Assembly: GCA_903927685.1 (NCBI GenBank)
Contig: CAIYOB010001247.1
Location: 1 to 64,000, forward strand
Direction: 5' to 3'
Length of the DNA: 64,000 nt
From: an uncultured Planctomycetaceae bacterium
GTDB taxonomy: Bacteria > Planctomycetota > Planctomycetia > Pirellulales > Pirellulaceae
Below the pieces are notes generated by a model that worked only from the letters and a program-made list of their open reading frames with translations, was not told where the DNA came from and ran no database searches. The translations under genes were made by a program, and so were the position numbers. Every line of letters starts with the position of its first letter. The stretch's first letter is position 1. Below, piece after piece: positions 22,413-33,730 of the stretch.

Positions 22413-23771
22413 TCAATGATGCTCCGTGTGGCGCGGCAACACGCCTTTGACTTCGGCGATGTTGATCATGGGCAACACGCGGCAGAACAGCAGGAAACAG
22501 GTGAAGAACAACCCAAAGCTGCCCAACAGCGTGGCGATTTCGATCGAGGTCGGGGCGTAACCGGCCCAACTGGACGGCAGAAAATCCCGGTGCAGCGACG
22601 TGACGATGATCACGAACCGTTCGAACCACATCCCCAGGTTCACTGCCAGTGTCATGACAAACACCAGCAGCAGATTGCGGCGCACTGCCGGGAACCAGAA
22701 CAACTGCGGAACCAGCACGTTGCAGGTCACCATGATCTGGTAGCCCCAGCCGTACGGGCCGGCCATGCGGTTGACCATCATGAACTGCTCGTAGGGATTG
22801 CCGGTGTACAGCGCGACAAAGACCTCCGTCGCGTAGGCCGCACCGACCAGGCAGCTGGTCGCCAGCACCAGCTTGCACATCGGATCGATATGCCGCTGCG
22901 TGATGTAGTGCTCCAGGTGCATCACTTTGCGGGCCACCAGCATCAGCGTCAAAACCATCGCCATGCCGGAAAAAATCGCCCCGGCCACAAAGTACGGCGG
23001 GAAGATCGTGGTATGCCAGCCGGGGATCACGGCGGTGGCGAAATCGGAGCTGACGATCGAGTGGACGGACACGACCAGCGGCGTGGCCAGGCCGGCCAGC
23101 AGCAGGTACACGGTCTCGTAGCGGTGCCAAGTGCGGAACGAGCCGTCCCAGCCCAGGCTGAAGATCTCCAACAGCCGCCGCCGCCAGCCCGCCGGTGTCC
23201 GGTCGCGGACCGTGGCCAGGTCGGGAACCAAGCCCACGTACCAGAAGACCAACGAAACCAGGAAATAGGTGCTGATGGCGAAGAAGTCCCATACCAACGG
23301 CGAGCGGAAATTCACCCACAGCGGCCCGCGCGTGTTCGGATACGGCGCGATCCAGTAGGCGAGCCACGGCCGGCCCATGTGGATCAGGGGAAAGATGCCG
23401 GCACACATCACGGCAAACAGCGTCATGGCCTCGGCCGAGCGATTGACCGATGTGCGCCATTTCTGCCGGAACAGGAACAGGATCGCGGAAATCAGCGTCC
23501 CGGCGTGCCCGATCCCGATCCAGAACACGAAGTTCGTGATGTCGAAGGCCCAGCCTACGGTCCGGTTCAGGCCCCAGGTGCCGATGCCCGTGGCGACTTG
23601 ATAGGTCACGGCGACCGCGCCGAGCACCAGCAATAAAAGCGCCAACAAAAAGCCCGCCCACCACAGCGCGCCGGGGCGGCGCTGCAGCGGAGCGCAGATG
23701 TCCCGCGTGACGTCGGACAGCGTCCGGTCGCCGGTGATCAGGGGCGCAACGGGCAGAGCGATATCAGACAT
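22413..23771 (-). CDS. actC: Alternative complex III ActC (NrfD-like membrane subunit)
   Basis: A 452-residue integral membrane protein of the NrfD/PsrC family with about ten helices. Typical segments are WAFDITNFVFWIGIGHAGTL, IFPLIHMGRPWLAYW, PYPNTRGPLWVNFRSPLVWD and GYAPTSIEIATLLGSFG. In ACIII this subunit forms the main quinol-binding site. ATG 23771 overlaps the actB stop by 8 bases, so the two are translationally coupled. The length fits the family. Confidence 0.9.
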   Translation of the reverse strand: MSDIALPVAPLITGDRTLSDVTRDICAPLQRRPGALWWAGFLLALLLLVLGAVAVTYQVATGIGTWGLNRTVGWAFDITNFVFWIGIGHAGTLISAILFLFRQKWRTSVNRSAEAMTLFAVMCAGIFPLIHMGRPWLAYWIAPYPNTRGPLWVNFRSPLVWDFFAISTYFLVSLVFWYVGLVPDLATVRDRTPAGWRRRLLEIFSLGWDGSFRTWHRYETVYLLLAGLATPLVVSVHSIVSSDFATAVIPGWHTTIFPPYFVAGAIFSGMAMVLTLMLVARKVMHLEHYITQRHIDPMCKLVLATSCLVGAAYATEVFVALYTGNPYEQFMMVNRMAGPYGWGYQIMVTCNVLVPQLFWFPAVRRNLLLVFVMTLAVNLGMWFERFVIIVTSLHRDFLPSSWAGYAPTSIEIATLLGSFGLFFTCFLLFCRVLPMINIAEVKGVLPRHTEHH

Positions 23772-26700
23772 GACGCGGTTCCTGAGAAGGTTCCTCGCAG
23801 TTACGGACGACGCGCAGGTAGCTGACCGACGGACGCACATTCAACTCCGACAGGACTTGGAAGTGACGGTCGGCCGCGACCGCCTTGGCCACGGCGCTTT
23901 TCGAATCGTTCAAGTCGCCGAACAGGATCGCGCCGGCGGGGCACGATTGCTGGCAAGCCGTCTTGACCGCCCCGTCGGCCAGCGTCTCGCCCCGCTGCCG
24001 GGCCGCCAGCGTCGTACTCTGGATCCGCTGGACGCAGAAGCTGCACTTCTCCATCACGCCTCGCGAGCGAACGGTGATGTCGGGGTTCAATGCGGCGTTC
24101 TCTAATTGCTCTCGGCGACTGTACTCGAACCAGTTGAACCGGCGGACTTTGTACGGGCAGTTGTTGGCACAGTATCGCGTGCCGACGCACCGGTTGTAGA
24201 CCTGCTGGTTCAGCCCTTCAGCGCTATGGACGGTGGCCAGCACCGGGCAGACGTTCTCGCACGGAGCGTTGGCGCAGTGCTGGCACATCATCGGCTGGTG
24301 CAGCGCCGTGACGCCGGCCCGGCTCTCGTCGAAATACCGGTCGATCCGCATCCAGTGCATTTCGCGGCTGCGGAGCACCTCGTCCCGCCCAACAACCGGC
24401 ACGTTGTTCTCTGCCTGGCAAGCGATCACGCAAGCCGAGCAGCCGGTGCACTGGTTGAGATCGATCACCATGGCCCAGCGATGGCCCGTGTAAGGATGAT
24501 CGTCGGGCCACAACTGGCCCTCGAACTCGTGGTGGTGCTCCGCGCCCGCGTGGGAATCGTGGCGATAGGCCGTCAACGTGGTCTGCTGGACGATCGGACG
24601 ATGCTCCGTGCCGGGCGTCGCCAGGTGTTCCGGGACGGACAGCGAGTGATGCTGCTGCGTCGTAGCCAAGCGCCGACTGCCGCCGGCGGCTTCGATGCGC
24701 ACGTCGGCTCGCGCGTAGTGCCGCAAGCCGTTCTCCAGCCGCAGCAGCGGGGCTGCGTCGACTCCGACCAATCCGTTGGGCCCGACACTCGGCCGTGCTT
24801 CGATCCACTGCGGGCCGACCTGGGCAAAGCGATCGGTGCCGATCCGACCGTAGCCCAAGGCCACCGCCACCACGCGGTCATGCTGGCCGGGTTGGATCAG
24901 CACCGGCAATTCGATCGACGCTTCGCCCGCCGTGATGCGAACCAGATCGTCCTGCCGCACTCCCAACCGTTGTGCCGTGTCCGGCGACAAGCACGCGTAG
25001 TTGTCCCACACGGCCTTGGTCACCGGATCGGGAAGTTCCTGCAGCCACGGGTTGTCCGCCGGCCTGCCGTCCAGCAGGCCGACTTTGGGATACAGCACCA
25101 GCGACAGCGAATCGCTCTCAGCCGCAGCCGGCAGCTTCGCAAGCTGCACCAACTTGTCGTCCACCGGCTTCCGCTCGGCAGCCGTCGCCCGCAGCGCCCC
25201 GGCGCCGACGCGCAAGGATTCCTCCCAAAAAGCCAGCGCGTCCAGTTTCATTTTCTCTTGCGGACGCCGCGGGAAAACCTCTTTCCGCCAATGCTCGCGG
25301 ACCGCATGGTACGCCGCCGCGGCCGGATCGAAATCGGCGGGCGTCGTGGGATGCGACCAGGCCAGCAGGCATTCCAGTAGCGAGCGGCTGGAACCCAGCC
25401 GCGGAATCGTGGGTTGGCAGAGACTCAGCACGCCCGCAACCGGCTCTGCATCGCCCCAGCTTTCCAGCCAATGGCTCTCCGGGCAGACGCATTGCGCCGC
25501 GGCTGCCGTTTCGTCGGCGTGCGTGCCCAGACGCACGACCAGTGGGGCCTTATCGCTGCGGAGCCGTTCGGCCAGCTTCTGCCCATTTGGCAGATCATAT
25601 ACCGGGTTGACGCCCGCGATGACCAGCACGCCAATCATGCCTTTGTCTATCTGGTCCAGCACGTCTGCCAACGCCGCATCGTCACCGGACCGTTGCCGGG
25701 AGTCGGGGGCGATCTCCAGCGTCTGGCCGTACCCCTCCAACACGTCGTTGATCCAATTGCACGCGACCTGCGTCGGCACGTCCTGAGTGTCGCAGACCAC
25801 CAACGATTTGCCGCGCGCGTGCCACAGCCGTTCCGCCAGGCCCTTGACCTTTGCGTCATCCACGGGTGCCGCGGCCGGCCGGCCGTCGAGCTTGCGGCCG
25901 GCAAGCTCGGTTAACGCCGCCGCCAGAGAGCCGACGATCCCACCCAGTGCCTCGGGCGCAACGGCCCAGCGTTCGTCCGCCTTGCTGCCGGTCAGGGACA
26001 TCCGCGACTCGATCTGCACGTGACAGGACATCTGCGGCGGGTTGCCCGCCGGAATCCGCCGGGTCCGATATCCGGCCGTGTACTCGACGGGCGAAATCCA
26101 CGTGCCCAGAAAATCGGCGCCCAGGGAGACGATCATCTCGGCCCGATCGAACCGGTAGCGGGGGATCGTCCGGGCGCCGTGGGTCACTTCGTGGCTCACG
26201 GCGATCGCCGATGCGGATAGCGGGTCGTACATCACATGGCGAGCATTTGGCGCCCGGGCCAGGAGCGCGGCGATCGCGGCTCGCGTCGTCGGACTGTGAA
26301 TTGTGCCGGTTAGCAGCACCGCCGAACGGTTGGCAGACTTGGCTGCCGCCAGTTCCCTGCGAACTCGCTCATCGATTCGCGTCCAGTCGACGGCTTGTCC
26401 GTCCAGCACCGGTTTTCGAAGCCGCTGGCTGTCATACAATCCCAGCACCTCGGCCTGGCCGACCGCACACAGGCCGCCCTGCGATAGAGCATGGTCCGGG
26501 TTGCCTTCCAGCTTGATCGGGCGGCCATCGCGAGTCTTGACTAACACTCCGCAGCCCGCCGGACAGCCGCCGCACGTCGACGCGTAGTATCGCGCCAAGC
26601 CGGCCACCGCTCCCTCGTCGCCGCTGGGCGACGACAGCACCGTCCGCGTCGGCGCGCGAGAGCAGCCCCCCAGCGCCGAAAGGAACAACGCAAACCCCGA

Positions 26701-26799
26701 CGCCTCCAGGAATCGCCGCCGATCAAGCGAGACGAGGCCCTCCACCGCCGCCTCGCTCGGTACAGGTCGTCCGGCTTTTCGACTCTTCGACTCTTCCAC
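23764..26799 (-). CDS. actB: Alternative complex III ActB (molybdopterin-oxidoreductase-like/Fe-S subunit)
   Basis: A 1011-residue protein with an N-terminal twin-arginine-type signal (DRRRFLEASGFALFLSALGG) ending at a possible lipobox cysteine. A complex-iron-sulfur-molybdoenzyme-like domain follows (CGGCPAGCG...GGLC cluster). The C-terminal ~270 residues hold four further Fe-S binding stretches (CTGCSACVIACQAENNVP; CQHCANAPCENVCP; CVGTRYCANNCPYK; CSFCVQRI with CQQSCP). ActB of ACIII is this fusion and relays electrons from quinol. GTG 26799 has AGGAGAG 8 bases upstream. The molybdopterin-like domain in ACIII is generally thought to lack the cofactor. Confidence 0.9.
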   Translation of the reverse strand: MEESKSRKAGRPVPSEAAVEGLVSLDRRRFLEASGFALFLSALGGCSRAPTRTVLSSPSGDEGAVAGLARYYASTCGGCPAGCGVLVKTRDGRPIKLEGNPDHALSQGGLCAVGQAEVLGLYDSQRLRKPVLDGQAVDWTRIDERVRRELAAAKSANRSAVLLTGTIHSPTTRAAIAALLARAPNARHVMYDPLSASAIAVSHEVTHGARTIPRYRFDRAEMIVSLGADFLGTWISPVEYTAGYRTRRIPAGNPPQMSCHVQIESRMSLTGSKADERWAVAPEALGGIVGSLAAALTELAGRKLDGRPAAAPVDDAKVKGLAERLWHARGKSLVVCDTQDVPTQVACNWINDVLEGYGQTLEIAPDSRQRSGDDAALADVLDQIDKGMIGVLVIAGVNPVYDLPNGQKLAERLRSDKAPLVVRLGTHADETAAAAQCVCPESHWLESWGDAEPVAGVLSLCQPTIPRLGSSRSLLECLLAWSHPTTPADFDPAAAAYHAVREHWRKEVFPRRPQEKMKLDALAFWEESLRVGAGALRATAAERKPVDDKLVQLAKLPAAAESDSLSLVLYPKVGLLDGRPADNPWLQELPDPVTKAVWDNYACLSPDTAQRLGVRQDDLVRITAGEASIELPVLIQPGQHDRVVAVALGYGRIGTDRFAQVGPQWIEARPSVGPNGLVGVDAAPLLRLENGLRHYARADVRIEAAGGSRRLATTQQHHSLSVPEHLATPGTEHRPIVQQTTLTAYRHDSHAGAEHHHEFEGQLWPDDHPYTGHRWAMVIDLNQCTGCSACVIACQAENNVPVVGRDEVLRSREMHWMRIDRYFDESRAGVTALHQPMMCQHCANAPCENVCPVLATVHSAEGLNQQVYNRCVGTRYCANNCPYKVRRFNWFEYSRREQLENAALNPDITVRSRGVMEKCSFCVQRIQSTTLAARQRGETLADGAVKTACQQSCPAGAILFGDLNDSKSAVAKAVAADRHFQVLSELNVRPSVSYLRVVRNCEEPSQEPRHV

Positions 26800-26811
26800 T
26801 CTTGGACTCTC

Positions 26812-27468
26812 CTAGAAATGGCACGTCGCGCAATCCGTCGAGGCCCGCACGCGTTTGCCGTTGACGCCCTTCTGGTTCGCCTCGCGATGGCAGTTCACGC
26901 ACCAGCCCATGCTCAGCGAGCTTTCCTGCCGGACTCGCTCCATCGTCTCGACGGACCCGTGGCACTGCTGGCAGGTGACGCCGGCTTGGACGTGCGCATG
27001 GTGGTCAAAAAATACAAAATCGGGCAGGTCGTGGACCCGCACCCATTCGATCGGCTTGGCCCGCTGCGGATCCGGACTCATCTTGTCATCGACTGCCAGC
27101 GCGTCGTACAGTTTCTTCAGTTCCGCGGATACGACCGGTTCGGGCTTCCGTTTCTCTTTTTGCGCTACCTCATCCTCTTTGCGCATCAGGGCCAAGCGGC
27201 CCGTTACAAAGCGATGGCAGTTCAGACAGGTCTCGGCCGCGGGAATCCCCGCGTTGCGGCTGACCTCGGCACCGTGATGGCAGTACAAGCACTGGATGCC
27301 CATCTCGCCCGCGTGCAGATGGTGCGAGAAGGCGATCGGCTGGACCGGCTCGTAGCCCTGGTTGTTGCCCGGCAAGTGCCAGACGCCGGCCAGGGCCATG
27401 GCCGTGAGGATCAGCAGACTCCCGCCCAGGCAGGCCACCAGGAGCATGGTTACTGTCAGACGATTCAT
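26812..27468 (-). CDS. actA: Alternative complex III ActA pentahaem cytochrome c
   Basis: A 218-residue protein with one N-terminal membrane helix (MLLVACLGGSLLILTAMALA) and five CXXCH haem sites (C60, C81, C166, C190, C213), the last two residues before the end. This matches ActA, which collects electrons from the Fe-S chain of ActB. ATG 27468 (GAGGA upstream) lies 8 bases after the upstream narK stop. Conserved-looking histidines for axial ligands include FSHHLH and FFDHHAHVQ. Confidence 0.9.
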   Translation of the reverse strand: MNRLTVTMLLVACLGGSLLILTAMALAGVWHLPGNNQGYEPVQPIAFSHHLHAGEMGIQCLYCHHGAEVSRNAGIPAAETCLNCHRFVTGRLALMRKEDEVAQKEKRKPEPVVSAELKKLYDALAVDDKMSPDPQRAKPIEWVRVHDLPDFVFFDHHAHVQAGVTCQQCHGSVETMERVRQESSLSMGWCVNCHREANQKGVNGKRVRASTDCATCHF

Positions 27469-27475
27469 CGTTTCC

Positions 27476-29089
27476 TCAGCACACAATCTCCGCGCCGCGG
27501 CGCGCGTAGTACCACCAGTTCACCAGCAGGCAACTCACGTAGTAAACGACAAAGCCGTACATCGCGTACTCGGGCGTCCCGGACTTGATCTGCGTCGCGA
27601 AGACGGTCGGGATCAGGAACGCTCCGTAGGCGGCGATGGCCGACGTCCAGCCCAGGACCGGGCCGGCCTGCTCCTTGGGGAAAATGATCGGGATCATGCG
27701 AAACGTGGAACCGTTGCCGATGCCCGTGGTCACGAACAGCAGCAAGAACAGCAGCAGGAACGGTACGAACCAGGTTCCCGGCGTCGGCGAGAAACGGGCC
27801 TTCATCACGCAAAAGGCCACGCCCAACGCGGCGACGATCATCGCCAGCGTGTCCCAGTGCGTCACGCGGGCGCCGCCGAAGCGGTCGCTGAGCCAGCCGC
27901 CGATGGGCCGCACCAACGACCCGACCAGCGCGCCCAGGAAGGCGAACGTCAGGGCATTGGGGGCCTCGGCCAGTTTCATCGGCTCGGCCAGCAGCACGCC
28001 GTTGGAGTCGACCCGTACGTAACCGAACACGTCCGCGATCAGCTTGGGAAAGGCCGCCGAGTAGCCGATAAATGAACCGAAGGTCATCACGTACAGCCAG
28101 GTCATGACCCAGTTGTGCTTGTTGCGAAACACGGCGAACTGTTTCCGCAGGTTGCCGCGAATCGCCTGCGGCGTGGCGAACCGCAACAGCACCAGCGTGA
28201 CCGCTACGGCGGCCAGCACGACGAGGAACATCTCGATCAGTTCCGGCAGCTGCAACTGGAGCATCAGCACGATGCCCGCCGCCGCGCCGGCGAACCCCAA
28301 CAACTCCAGCCAAACGTACCGCACGGCTGCCAGCGGAAACGGACCGCAGCCATGGATCGGCAGGTTGGTCATCCGCAGTCCGGCCAGCGTCGCGCACACG
28401 CCTAGGATCGGGACCCAGGCCAACCCTGCGTTCTGAATCCAGACGGGGCCTATGCTGCTCGCATAACCGGGCCCGCCGAGAGGACCGAAGACGCCGAAGC
28501 AGATCACGTAAGGAACCATGAACTGCATGACGCTGACGCCCAGATTCCCCAGGCCGGCGTTCAGGCCCAAGGCCAGCCCCTGAATTCGCTTGGGAAAGAA
28601 GAAGCTGATGTTGGACATTGACGAAGCGAAGGCGCCGCCGCCGACACCCGACAGGGCCGCCAAGACGAGCAGCGTCGTAAAGGACGTCTGCGGGTTTTGC
28701 AGCGCCAGCCCGGTCCCCAGGGCCGGCAGGATCAGCAGCAGGGTCGTCAGCGTCTTGACGTTTCGGCCGCCCGAGATCGCGACCATGAAGGAATTCGGGA
28801 TCCGCAACGTCGCCCCGGCCAGTCCCGCCACGGCCGGCAGCAGGTACAGCAACGCCCGGTAGGCGTCGCCGTCGAGCGGCTGGCCGCCGGGGCCGGGGAA
28901 GGCGAACAACTCCGGATCGCCGTCGTGCAGCGTTTGGATGCGGACGATGAGGGCACTCCACAGCATCCACACCGCAAAACCGCACAGCAAGTTGGGAATC
29001 GACGTCCACAGATTGCGGTACGCAATTCGCTTGCCCGTGGCGTCCCAGAACGCCGCGTCCTCGACATCCCATCGCTCTAATCGTGTCAT
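27476..29089 (-). CDS. narK: Nitrate/nitrite MFS transporter, NarK-type (second copy)
   Basis: A 537-residue MFS transporter with about 12-14 helices. NarK-type signatures are visible: GLNAGLGNLGVSVMQ, the arginine-bearing loop VRPIGGWLSDRFGG and GIGNGSTFRMIPIIF. This type exchanges nitrate for nitrite or imports nitrate with protons. The start is ATG 29089 with GGAGG 10 bases upstream; GTG 29095 is an alternative. It overlaps or abuts the upstream narK stop at 29092 and is followed by actA, so it links the nar and act parts of the operon. Confidence 0.88.
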   Translation of the reverse strand: MTRLERWDVEDAAFWDATGKRIAYRNLWTSIPNLLCGFAVWMLWSALIVRIQTLHDGDPELFAFPGPGGQPLDGDAYRALLYLLPAVAGLAGATLRIPNSFMVAISGGRNVKTLTTLLLILPALGTGLALQNPQTSFTTLLVLAALSGVGGGAFASSMSNISFFFPKRIQGLALGLNAGLGNLGVSVMQFMVPYVICFGVFGPLGGPGYASSIGPVWIQNAGLAWVPILGVCATLAGLRMTNLPIHGCGPFPLAAVRYVWLELLGFAGAAAGIVLMLQLQLPELIEMFLVVLAAVAVTLVLLRFATPQAIRGNLRKQFAVFRNKHNWVMTWLYVMTFGSFIGYSAAFPKLIADVFGYVRVDSNGVLLAEPMKLAEAPNALTFAFLGALVGSLVRPIGGWLSDRFGGARVTHWDTLAMIVAALGVAFCVMKARFSPTPGTWFVPFLLLFLLLFVTTGIGNGSTFRMIPIIFPKEQAGPVLGWTSAIAAYGAFLIPTVFATQIKSGTPEYAMYGFVVYYVSCLLVNWWYYARRGAEIVC

Positions 29090-29091
29090 CG

Positions 29092-30717
29092 TCACTCTGC
29101 CTCCTTCGCCAGCATCGGAACCGGGGTCAGCACCGTGATGCCAACGGCGGGCTGCGGTTCGCCGCGCACGCCCCGGCCGTGAGCCTCATGGATGGTCTCC
29201 ATCTGATGCATCAGGTGCGGCGCCTTCTGCTGGAGCATGCGGCGGATCACCATGTGCATCCACACGAGACAGACGGCAACCAACACAAAGAAGAAGATCC
29301 AACAGCTGGTCCACAGCCCGGTGGCTTTCAGCAGGTAGCCGAAGATGACCGGACAGACGAACCCGCCCAATCCGCCCAGCACGCCGACGATACCGCCCAC
29401 GACGCCGACGTCGTAGGGGAAGTAGTCCGGGATGTGCTTGTACACGGCGGCTTTGCCGACCCCCATGACCGCGCCCAGCAGCAGGCTCAAGACGGTGAAG
29501 ATCCAGATATTGGCCTGGAAGAAGATCTCGGTGACGCCCCGGGCCAGCAGTTGTTTCTTGGCCACCTTTTCGCCCGGCTTAACGACCGCTTCCTGCCAGG
29601 CCATCGAGCGCGGCCAGACGAGCAAGCCGGAATTACGTTCTTCGAGCGTCACCAGTTCGCCCGGTTTGTGTTGCAGCGGGTAGGAAGTCACGCCGGCCTT
29701 CGGCGCCCGGACGACGATTTCGCTTTCGGTCACTTGTTCGACGGTCCCGGCGAAGCGGGCCGTGACGCCGCTGCCCGGTGCGTGGATGTCCATCTGCGGC
29801 ACGGACAGAGCCAGGCAGCAGATCAGCGACAGGCCGAAGACCCAGTACATGACGGTCCGCGCGCCCCAGTGGTCCGACATCCAGCCGCCCAGCGCCCGAA
29901 TGACGCCCGACGGCAGGCTGTTGCACGCCGCCAGCGCCCCGGCGAGGGCCACCGTGGTGCCATAGGCGTTGACGTAGTACGGCACCAGCCATTGGGCCAG
30001 CCCGACGAAGCCGCCGAAGACGAAGAAGTAGTACAGCCCGAATCGCCACACGCGGACGTATTTCAGCGGCTCCAGCCGCTGGAGCATGGTCTTCTGCGCA
30101 CTGCCGACCGGCAACCGGTTCGTCGTGGTTAGGGCGAACAGGATGCCCATCGCCAGCAAGATCCCGGCGTACAGCTTAGGCAAGTTCCGCCAGGCCTCAA
30201 TGTCTTCACCGCCGTTGGTCAGCCAGCGGAGGACCCACGGCGCTCCGAAACTGGTCAACGCCGCTCCGGCGTTGCCCGCCCCGAAAATCCCCAGCGCCAG
30301 CCCCTGCCGCGCCTTGGGGAACCAGACCGACGTGTAGGCGATGCCGACGGCGAAACTGGTTCCGCACAACCCAAACCCCAGGCCGGCGAAGAAGAACTCC
30401 CAATAACGGTTACACCAGGACACCGTGTACATCGCCGCTGCGGAGATCACCAGCAGCACCGCGAACACAACGCGTCCGCCCCACTTGTCCGTCGCCAGAC
30501 CCGCGGGCAGCCGGAAAATCGAACCGCTCAGGACCGGGATGCCGATCAGCCAGCCCATCTCGGCCGGATCCCAGCGATGGACGCCGTTGTCCACCAGGAA
30601 GGTGATCAGCACGCCGTTGAGCATCCAGGCCATGAAGCAGACCGTGAATGCCAGCGTGTTCATGGCGAGGACCCACCGTCCCCGCCGCTGGTCTGCAAGC
30701 GTCAAGTCGCCGTGCAT
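29092..30717 (-). CDS. narK: Nitrate/nitrite MFS transporter, NarK-type, with inserted soluble domain
   Basis: A 541-residue transporter. NarK-type signatures are GIFGAGNAGAALTSFG and GVVGGIVGVLGGLGGF, with arginines R69 and R274 in SGSIFRLPAGLATDKWGG and VIRALGGWMSDHWGAR. Between the helices around residue 300 and residue 398 lies a ~90-residue polar insert with a beta-rich pattern, including ESEIVVRAPKAGV and VVKPGEKVAKKQLLARGV, which resembles a lipoyl/HlyD-type barrel-sandwich motif. ATG 30717 has GGAAGG upstream. The pair of NarK genes after narI mirrors the narK-narT arrangement of Thermus. Confidence 0.87.
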   Translation of the reverse strand: MHGDLTLADQRRGRWVLAMNTLAFTVCFMAWMLNGVLITFLVDNGVHRWDPAEMGWLIGIPVLSGSIFRLPAGLATDKWGGRVVFAVLLVISAAAMYTVSWCNRYWEFFFAGLGFGLCGTSFAVGIAYTSVWFPKARQGLALGIFGAGNAGAALTSFGAPWVLRWLTNGGEDIEAWRNLPKLYAGILLAMGILFALTTTNRLPVGSAQKTMLQRLEPLKYVRVWRFGLYYFFVFGGFVGLAQWLVPYYVNAYGTTVALAGALAACNSLPSGVIRALGGWMSDHWGARTVMYWVFGLSLICCLALSVPQMDIHAPGSGVTARFAGTVEQVTESEIVVRAPKAGVTSYPLQHKPGELVTLEERNSGLLVWPRSMAWQEAVVKPGEKVAKKQLLARGVTEIFFQANIWIFTVLSLLLGAVMGVGKAAVYKHIPDYFPYDVGVVGGIVGVLGGLGGFVCPVIFGYLLKATGLWTSCWIFFFVLVAVCLVWMHMVIRRMLQQKAPHLMHQMETIHEAHGRGVRGEPQPAVGITVLTPVPMLAKEAE

Positions 30718-30782
30718 ATCGTCCTTCCCCTCGTTGTCGTCTCCAGTCCGCGCTCGGCGCGGGTCTCCCGACCCCGTCGTGG

Positions 30783-31487
30783 TTACTTTCCCGTCTCTGC
30801 CTGCCCCCGGCCATACCACCGCACCACCTGCGGCTTGCGCCACAGGTACGGATTGGGAATCACGAGGATGTGGACCAGCCGCGTGAACGGAAACAACGTG
30901 ATGATCACGAACGCGTTGACGATGTGCAGCTGCGCCAGCCACGGCATGGCCGCCACGTAACTGGTGTCCGGCTGCAGCAGGAACACCGACTGCAGATACG
31001 GCGCGGCCGCCGCGGCATACCACGACGTGCCCCAAGGATACAGCACGGCGACCGCGATCCCGGCGGCTACCTGGACCAGCAGCAGCACGTATACGATCCA
31101 ATCGGCGGCGCTGGTCGTCACGCGGACCTTGTGAGCCTGCAGACGCCGGACCACCAGACTCAACAGCCCCACCAGCGTCAACACGCCGAACGCCAGCGCG
31201 GTGACCTCCAGCACGTACAGCCGCAACGGATGGCTGTTCCACAGCAGCACGGCCCGCGGAATCAGCAGCCCGATCAGGTGGCCGAACAGCAGAATGATGA
31301 TCCCGTAATGGAACGGCACCAGGGCCCAAAAGTGCTGCCGGTTCTCCAGGAACTGCGACGACAGGCTCGAGTACGTAAAAGCCCGCGAACGGTACCGCTG
31401 GATCGTGACCAGCAGGAACGTGAACAGGGCCACGTAGGGCAGAATGGCAAACAACAGCGTTGCCAGCGTCGGTGCGATGCCGTTCAT
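30783..31487 (-). CDS. narI: Respiratory nitrate reductase gamma subunit (cytochrome b)
   Basis: A 234-residue membrane protein with five helices. The four haem-ligand histidines of NarI are present: FHYG and GHLIG near residues 59-70, and QLHIVNA and LVHIL near 190-210. The C-terminus PNPYLWRKPQVVRWY is typical. NarI oxidises quinol and passes electrons to NarH. ATG 31487 overlaps the narJ stop (ATGA), and GGGAGGT lies 6 bases upstream. Confidence 0.93.
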   Translation of the reverse strand: MNGIAPTLATLLFAILPYVALFTFLLVTIQRYRSRAFTYSSLSSQFLENRQHFWALVPFHYGIIILLFGHLIGLLIPRAVLLWNSHPLRLYVLEVTALAFGVLTLVGLLSLVVRRLQAHKVRVTTSAADWIVYVLLLVQVAAGIAVAVLYPWGTSWYAAAAAPYLQSVFLLQPDTSYVAAMPWLAQLHIVNAFVIITLFPFTRLVHILVIPNPYLWRKPQVVRWYGRGQAETGK

Positions 31488-32071
31488 GGAAGACCTCCCG
31501 CGGAAGTGGCGACGAAGCGTTGTTTCAAGAGCAGGCCGACAGCCAGCAGCGCGTCGCCGTAGGGGTTCTGCGCGCCCTCGAAAGCGACCAGCATCTTGTC
31601 CACGGCCGGGATGACGCAGCACGACGCGAACGACTGGGCTTCGGCGGGCGACATGCGGTCCAGCAGCGGCAACACGTGCGTCAGATGATCGGGCAGTTCG
31701 GTGGACTCTTCGATGCCGTGCCGTCGCAGTTCGCTCCGCAAACGGACCAGCAGCGCCCCGCGATGGTACTCTTCGCCGAACAGCTGCCAGCCGATCTCCA
31801 GCGAGCAGACCGGGTTGATGTCGAACGTGCGCGTGTACAGTTCCTCGCGCTGCTGGGGCGTCAATGGCCGCACGGCGTCACAAAACGCCGCCAGCCGTTC
31901 GGCGGCTTCCGGGGCGCCGCGACGGACGGCCGCCAGGGCCTCTGCAAGTCGTTCGTCATAGCCATCGACCGGATACGCCAGGGCGTAGGCCAAGGCACTG
32001 CCCGTCGCCTGACAGTCGGTGGACTGTGGCCCACATTCCGGCACTCGGCATTCGTCGAGTGTGAGTGTCAT
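31484..32071 (-). CDS. narJ: Nitrate reductase assembly chaperone NarJ (delta subunit)
   Basis: A 195-residue helical protein of the NarJ/TorD chaperone type. The segment YTRTFDINPVCSLEIGWQLF with GEEYHRGALL and ELPDHLTHVLPLL matches the family. NarJ binds the NarG N-terminus and helps cofactor insertion; it is not part of the final enzyme. GGAG lies 9 bases before ATG 32071. Its stop overlaps the narI start. Confidence 0.92.
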   Translation of the reverse strand: MTLTLDECRVPECGPQSTDCQATGSALAYALAYPVDGYDERLAEALAAVRRGAPEAAERLAAFCDAVRPLTPQQREELYTRTFDINPVCSLEIGWQLFGEEYHRGALLVRLRSELRRHGIEESTELPDHLTHVLPLLDRMSPAEAQSFASCCVIPAVDKMLVAFEGAQNPYGDALLAVGLLLKQRFVATSAGGLP

Positions 32072-32115
32072 CGAATAGCTCCAGATCGTGACTGGCTTTC
32101 CTCAGGTGTCATCAC

Positions 32116-32205
32116 TTCGTTTAACCGCGACCCAACGGGGAGCGCGGGAATCGCAAAGACGCCGTCGCATCTTACTTCCCACGATCCCCACTGGGTAGTG
32201 GTTGA
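32116..32205. repeat. Planctomycete palindromic repeat, decayed copy
   Basis: The left arm at 32116-32146 is the same sequence as in the element at 33731 (TTTAACCGCGACCCAACGGG and onward). The right arm around 32180-32205 matches only about 20 of 28 positions. It fills much of the 148-base narJ-narH gap (32072-32219). It is a degenerate member of a REP-like family. No gene is seen in the gap. Confidence 0.75.
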
Positions 32206-32219
32206 ACTGCCCGTCATTG

Positions 32220-33707
<1,488 letters not shown>

Positions 33708-33730
33708 CAATGCGGTCCTTAGTTCATAGT

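Noticed and set aside
22416..23636. 406-codon + strand frame opposite actC
   Set aside because: Gln/His/Arg-rich shadow of a clear NrfD-family gene.
24106..25380. 424-codon + strand frame opposite actB
   Set aside because: Shadow of actB, which has cysteine clusters and a Tat-type signal in the minus frame.
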